From a virus, in the IMG/VR virus record IMGVR_UViG_3300031623_000049, positions 1 through 23,243 of that record: DNA of 23,243 nt, one strand, 5' to 3'. Below the pieces are notes generated by a model. That model did no database searches and had not been told where the DNA came from. It was given only the letters and a program-made list of their open reading frames with translations. The position numbers and the translations under genes are program-made. Below, piece after piece: positions 22,104-23,243 of this stretch. The first letter of the stretch is position 1, and each line of letters opens with the position of its first letter.

Positions 22104-22594
22104 TAAATTTCTCCTGCTAATTTACTAACTTCATAATCAGCACGTAGGTCTGTAAAGAATCGTTGTGCTGTTTGATTTTCTTTAAGCTCTTTAAATGATT
22201 CGACTTGTATCGCCTTGCGTAGATATATCTTTGTTATAGTCTCACCCGCACGGCCTTGTTGTTCAGCGAAGGAATAAACTTTATTGTTAACCGCCCAGAC
22301 TTTCATGAACTGTTGGAAGGGTTCTTCTCGACAGATAATGTTAGCGGCGGCAATCAGTTTCTTTCCTGCTTCAATATGATTCGGAACAACAGGTTCCTCA
22401 TCGTCCCCTATCTGCACCATGACTACAGAGAATCTAGTAGTAGCCTTGTGAGTTAGAAGTGCTGGGGGTATATCCTCTGGATGGATCAACAACTTCAGGA
22501 CAACTCCTGACTGTGCCTTTAGGTTGTTGTAGTACCCCTGAAGCTGGGCTTCAAAGTTCAAAGTTGATTCGCGAATCGTTTCAATGTCAGCCAT
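22103..22594 (-). CDS. Conserved phage protein of unknown function
   Basis: The 163-residue protein has an N-terminal helical region, then VVLKLLIHPEDIPPALLTHK (31-50) and TRFSVVMVQIGDDEEPV. An xLxLxIHPxDxP...TRYxVxxVxIxDDExP pattern recurs in small proteins of phages and prophages in my memory, without an assigned function. The rest is helical with a RRAGETIT-type segment (GRAGETITKIYLRKAI) and a charged C-terminal helix. No catalytic motif, membrane segment or signal is visible. AAGGAA upstream gives a good ribosome site; it overlaps the HNH gene by eight bases. Its place among DNA enzymes suggests a replication or recombination accessory role. Confidence 0.65.
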   Translation of the reverse strand: MADIETIRESTLNFEAQLQGYYNNLKAQSGVVLKLLIHPEDIPPALLTHKATTRFSVVMVQIGDDEEPVVPNHIEAGKKLIAAANIICREEPFQQFMKVWAVNNKVYSFAEQQGRAGETITKIYLRKAIQVESFKELKENQTAQRFFTDLRADYEVSKLAGEI

Positions 22595-22880
22595 CTTTAT
22601 ATTCCTTCCAATTATTTTCTGCCCATTTCAGGGGGTCCCGGTCTGCTCCCATCCAGAAATCACCCTCATCTCCATAAGTATGAAGCTCTGTATGGCAAGG
22701 TCGGCATAAGGGAACCACCCAGTTGTCCCCCACTTTCATTCCTGTGGAGGACGCTTGAGCAAGACGCACATGGTGAGCATCTATGTTCCACGGGTGACGG
22801 CAAGCCAGACACGGCAGTTCCCGTACAGTTTCCATGTACTTAGGGTTGCGTATTCTTCTTTCTTTAGAAAGGGATGTCAT
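22587..22880 (-). CDS. HNH endonuclease-type protein
   Basis: The 97-residue protein has CLAC (Cys24, Cys27), DAHHV (His36, His37), Asn53 in GDNWVVPLC, and CRPCHTELH (Cys59, Cys62, His63, His67). The paired CxxC motifs would bind structural zinc, while the AHH and the later Asn/His residues fit the beta-beta-alpha metal catalytic core of HNH nucleases. The GDEGDFW segment after the last His is typical of small phage HNH proteins related to the Ref/DUF968-type group. It overlaps the SSB-like gene by 17 bases. Small HNH proteins can act in packaging, recombination or mobility; with SSB-like and PD-(D/E)XK neighbours, a recombination role is the more likely, but it is not shown. Confidence 0.88.
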   Translation of the reverse strand: MTSLSKERRIRNPKYMETVRELPCLACRHPWNIDAHHVRLAQASSTGMKVGDNWVVPLCRPCHTELHTYGDEGDFWMGADRDPLKWAENNWKEYKDG

Positions 22881-23175
22881 CTAAACTTGTATCATCATTT
22901 TCTACTGGCTGTTGAGGGGGCGGTGCTTGTCTCTGAGGCACTTGGTCACCACCCTCTTTAGGTTCTCTCACCCTTACCGTTATGTAAGGACCACCTTTTC
23001 CCTGCTTTGATTCGCCAGACATAAACATCTTAGGCTCGGACACCCCGGACTTTAGCTGTTTATAAAGGTACTCAATATCTTCTGATCTAAAAGATACATC
23101 CCCCTTCCACTCGTATTGAAACCCGCTCCCACGTTTGGGTTGGTTACGGTTGTCAAATAAATTTCCTATCGCCAT
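22864..23175 (-). CDS. Small protein with SSB-like acidic C-terminal tip
   Basis: The 103-residue protein ends DDTSLDDIPF, matching the acidic C-terminal tip of bacterial single-stranded DNA-binding proteins (DDDIPF), which recruits repair and replication proteins. A Gln/Pro-rich linker (about 80-92) precedes the tip, as in SSB. The N-terminal 75 residues (GFQYEWKGDVSFRSEDIEYL, KQGKGGPYITVRVREPKE) are too short for a standard SSB OB fold and may be a minimal nucleic-acid-binding domain; no family was recognised. AAGGAGA seven bases upstream gives a strong start. It is the first full gene of the leftward operon seen here. It could be a small ssDNA-binding protein or an SSB mimic that draws host partners. 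Confidence 0.7.
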   Translation of the reverse strand: MAIGNLFDNRNQPKRGSGFQYEWKGDVSFRSEDIEYLYKQLKSGVSEPKMFMSGESKQGKGGPYITVRVREPKEGGDQVPQRQAPPPQQPVENDDTSLDDIPF

Positions 23176-23176
23176 A

Positions 23177-23243
23177 TCAATCTCCTTTAAGTTCGGCGTT
23201 ACGTTTACCGATGACGCTCATGAACGGTAGCTCCGTCCACTTT
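23177..23243 (-). CDS. C-terminal end of an unidentified gene (partial)
   Basis: Reading leftward from the window edge, one frame stays open for 21 codons (ending ...SVIGKRNAELKGD) to a TGA at 23179-23177, one base before the ATG of the SSB-like gene. The ribosome site of that gene lies inside its last codons. The competing frame closes after 12 codons. The short length prevents any assignment. Confidence 0.45.
   Translation of the reverse strand, partial: KWTELPFMSVIGKRNAELKGD

Overview
The window looks like the late (virion and lysis) end of a tailed, short-tailed-type (podovirus-like) bacteriophage genome, plus part of an oppositely oriented nucleic-acid and accessory gene block. Genes are packed almost without gaps and most junctions overlap by 1-17 nt. 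No integrase, tRNA, insertion sequence, CRISPR array or bacterial housekeeping gene was seen, and no gene-free stretch exceeds 20 nt. A Gram-negative host is implied by a predicted outer-membrane lipoprotein and by a holin/endolysin pair whose lysozyme lacks a signal peptide. Several small proteins have the look of families common in uncultured marine phages. That is an impression from family memory, not a search result, and the exact phage genus cannot be settled from sequence reading alone.

Plus strand, 1-19686: a late operon. It opens with the tail end of an unidentified gene (1-186), a small conserved virion-type protein (186-578) and two small membrane/coiled-coil proteins (596-1455). 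Next come a P22 gp10-like tail stabilisation protein (1458-3761), a small unknown protein (3761-4057), and a run of large, Ala/Gly/Gln-rich, mostly helical proteins (4066-10315) typical of ejected internal virion proteins. This run is interrupted by a GNAT-fold protein that starts with TTG (6555-6986). The operon then reaches one giant gene (10325-18796, 2823 aa, over a third of the window) that reads as a polyvalent ejection protein. It has an N-terminal repeat, a Gly/Ala-rich membrane-active segment, an HExxH metallopeptidase-like motif, a segment resembling HhH-GPD DNA glycosylases, a possible BECR-type nuclease segment and a C-terminal large-polyvalent-protein region. A three-TM holin (18806-19231) and a GH24 endolysin (19228-19686, ATGA-coupled) close the operon.

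Minus strand, 23243 to 19679: a tightly coupled operon read leftward. In transcription order it encodes the end of an unidentified gene, a small protein ending in an SSB-like acidic tip (DDIPF), an HNH nuclease, a conserved unknown protein, a ribbon-helix-helix DNA-binding protein, a PD-(D/E)XK nuclease-like protein, a DUF4384-like protein, an LPP20-type lipoprotein, a DnaJ-like CxxCxGxG zinc protein, and a 57-aa protein that ends inside the endolysin gene. The two operons therefore converge with an 8-nt overlap of coding sequence and no classical terminator between them.

The most interesting points are: (i) possible DNA-repair-like and nuclease domains built into a giant virion protein that would probably be injected into the host; (ii) a pair of bacterial-envelope-type genes (LPP20 lipoprotein and DUF4384-like protein) inside a phage DNA-metabolism operon; (iii) a short phage protein carrying an SSB-type interaction tip next to HNH and PD-(D/E)XK nucleases; (iv) a 57-aa gene at the convergent junction.
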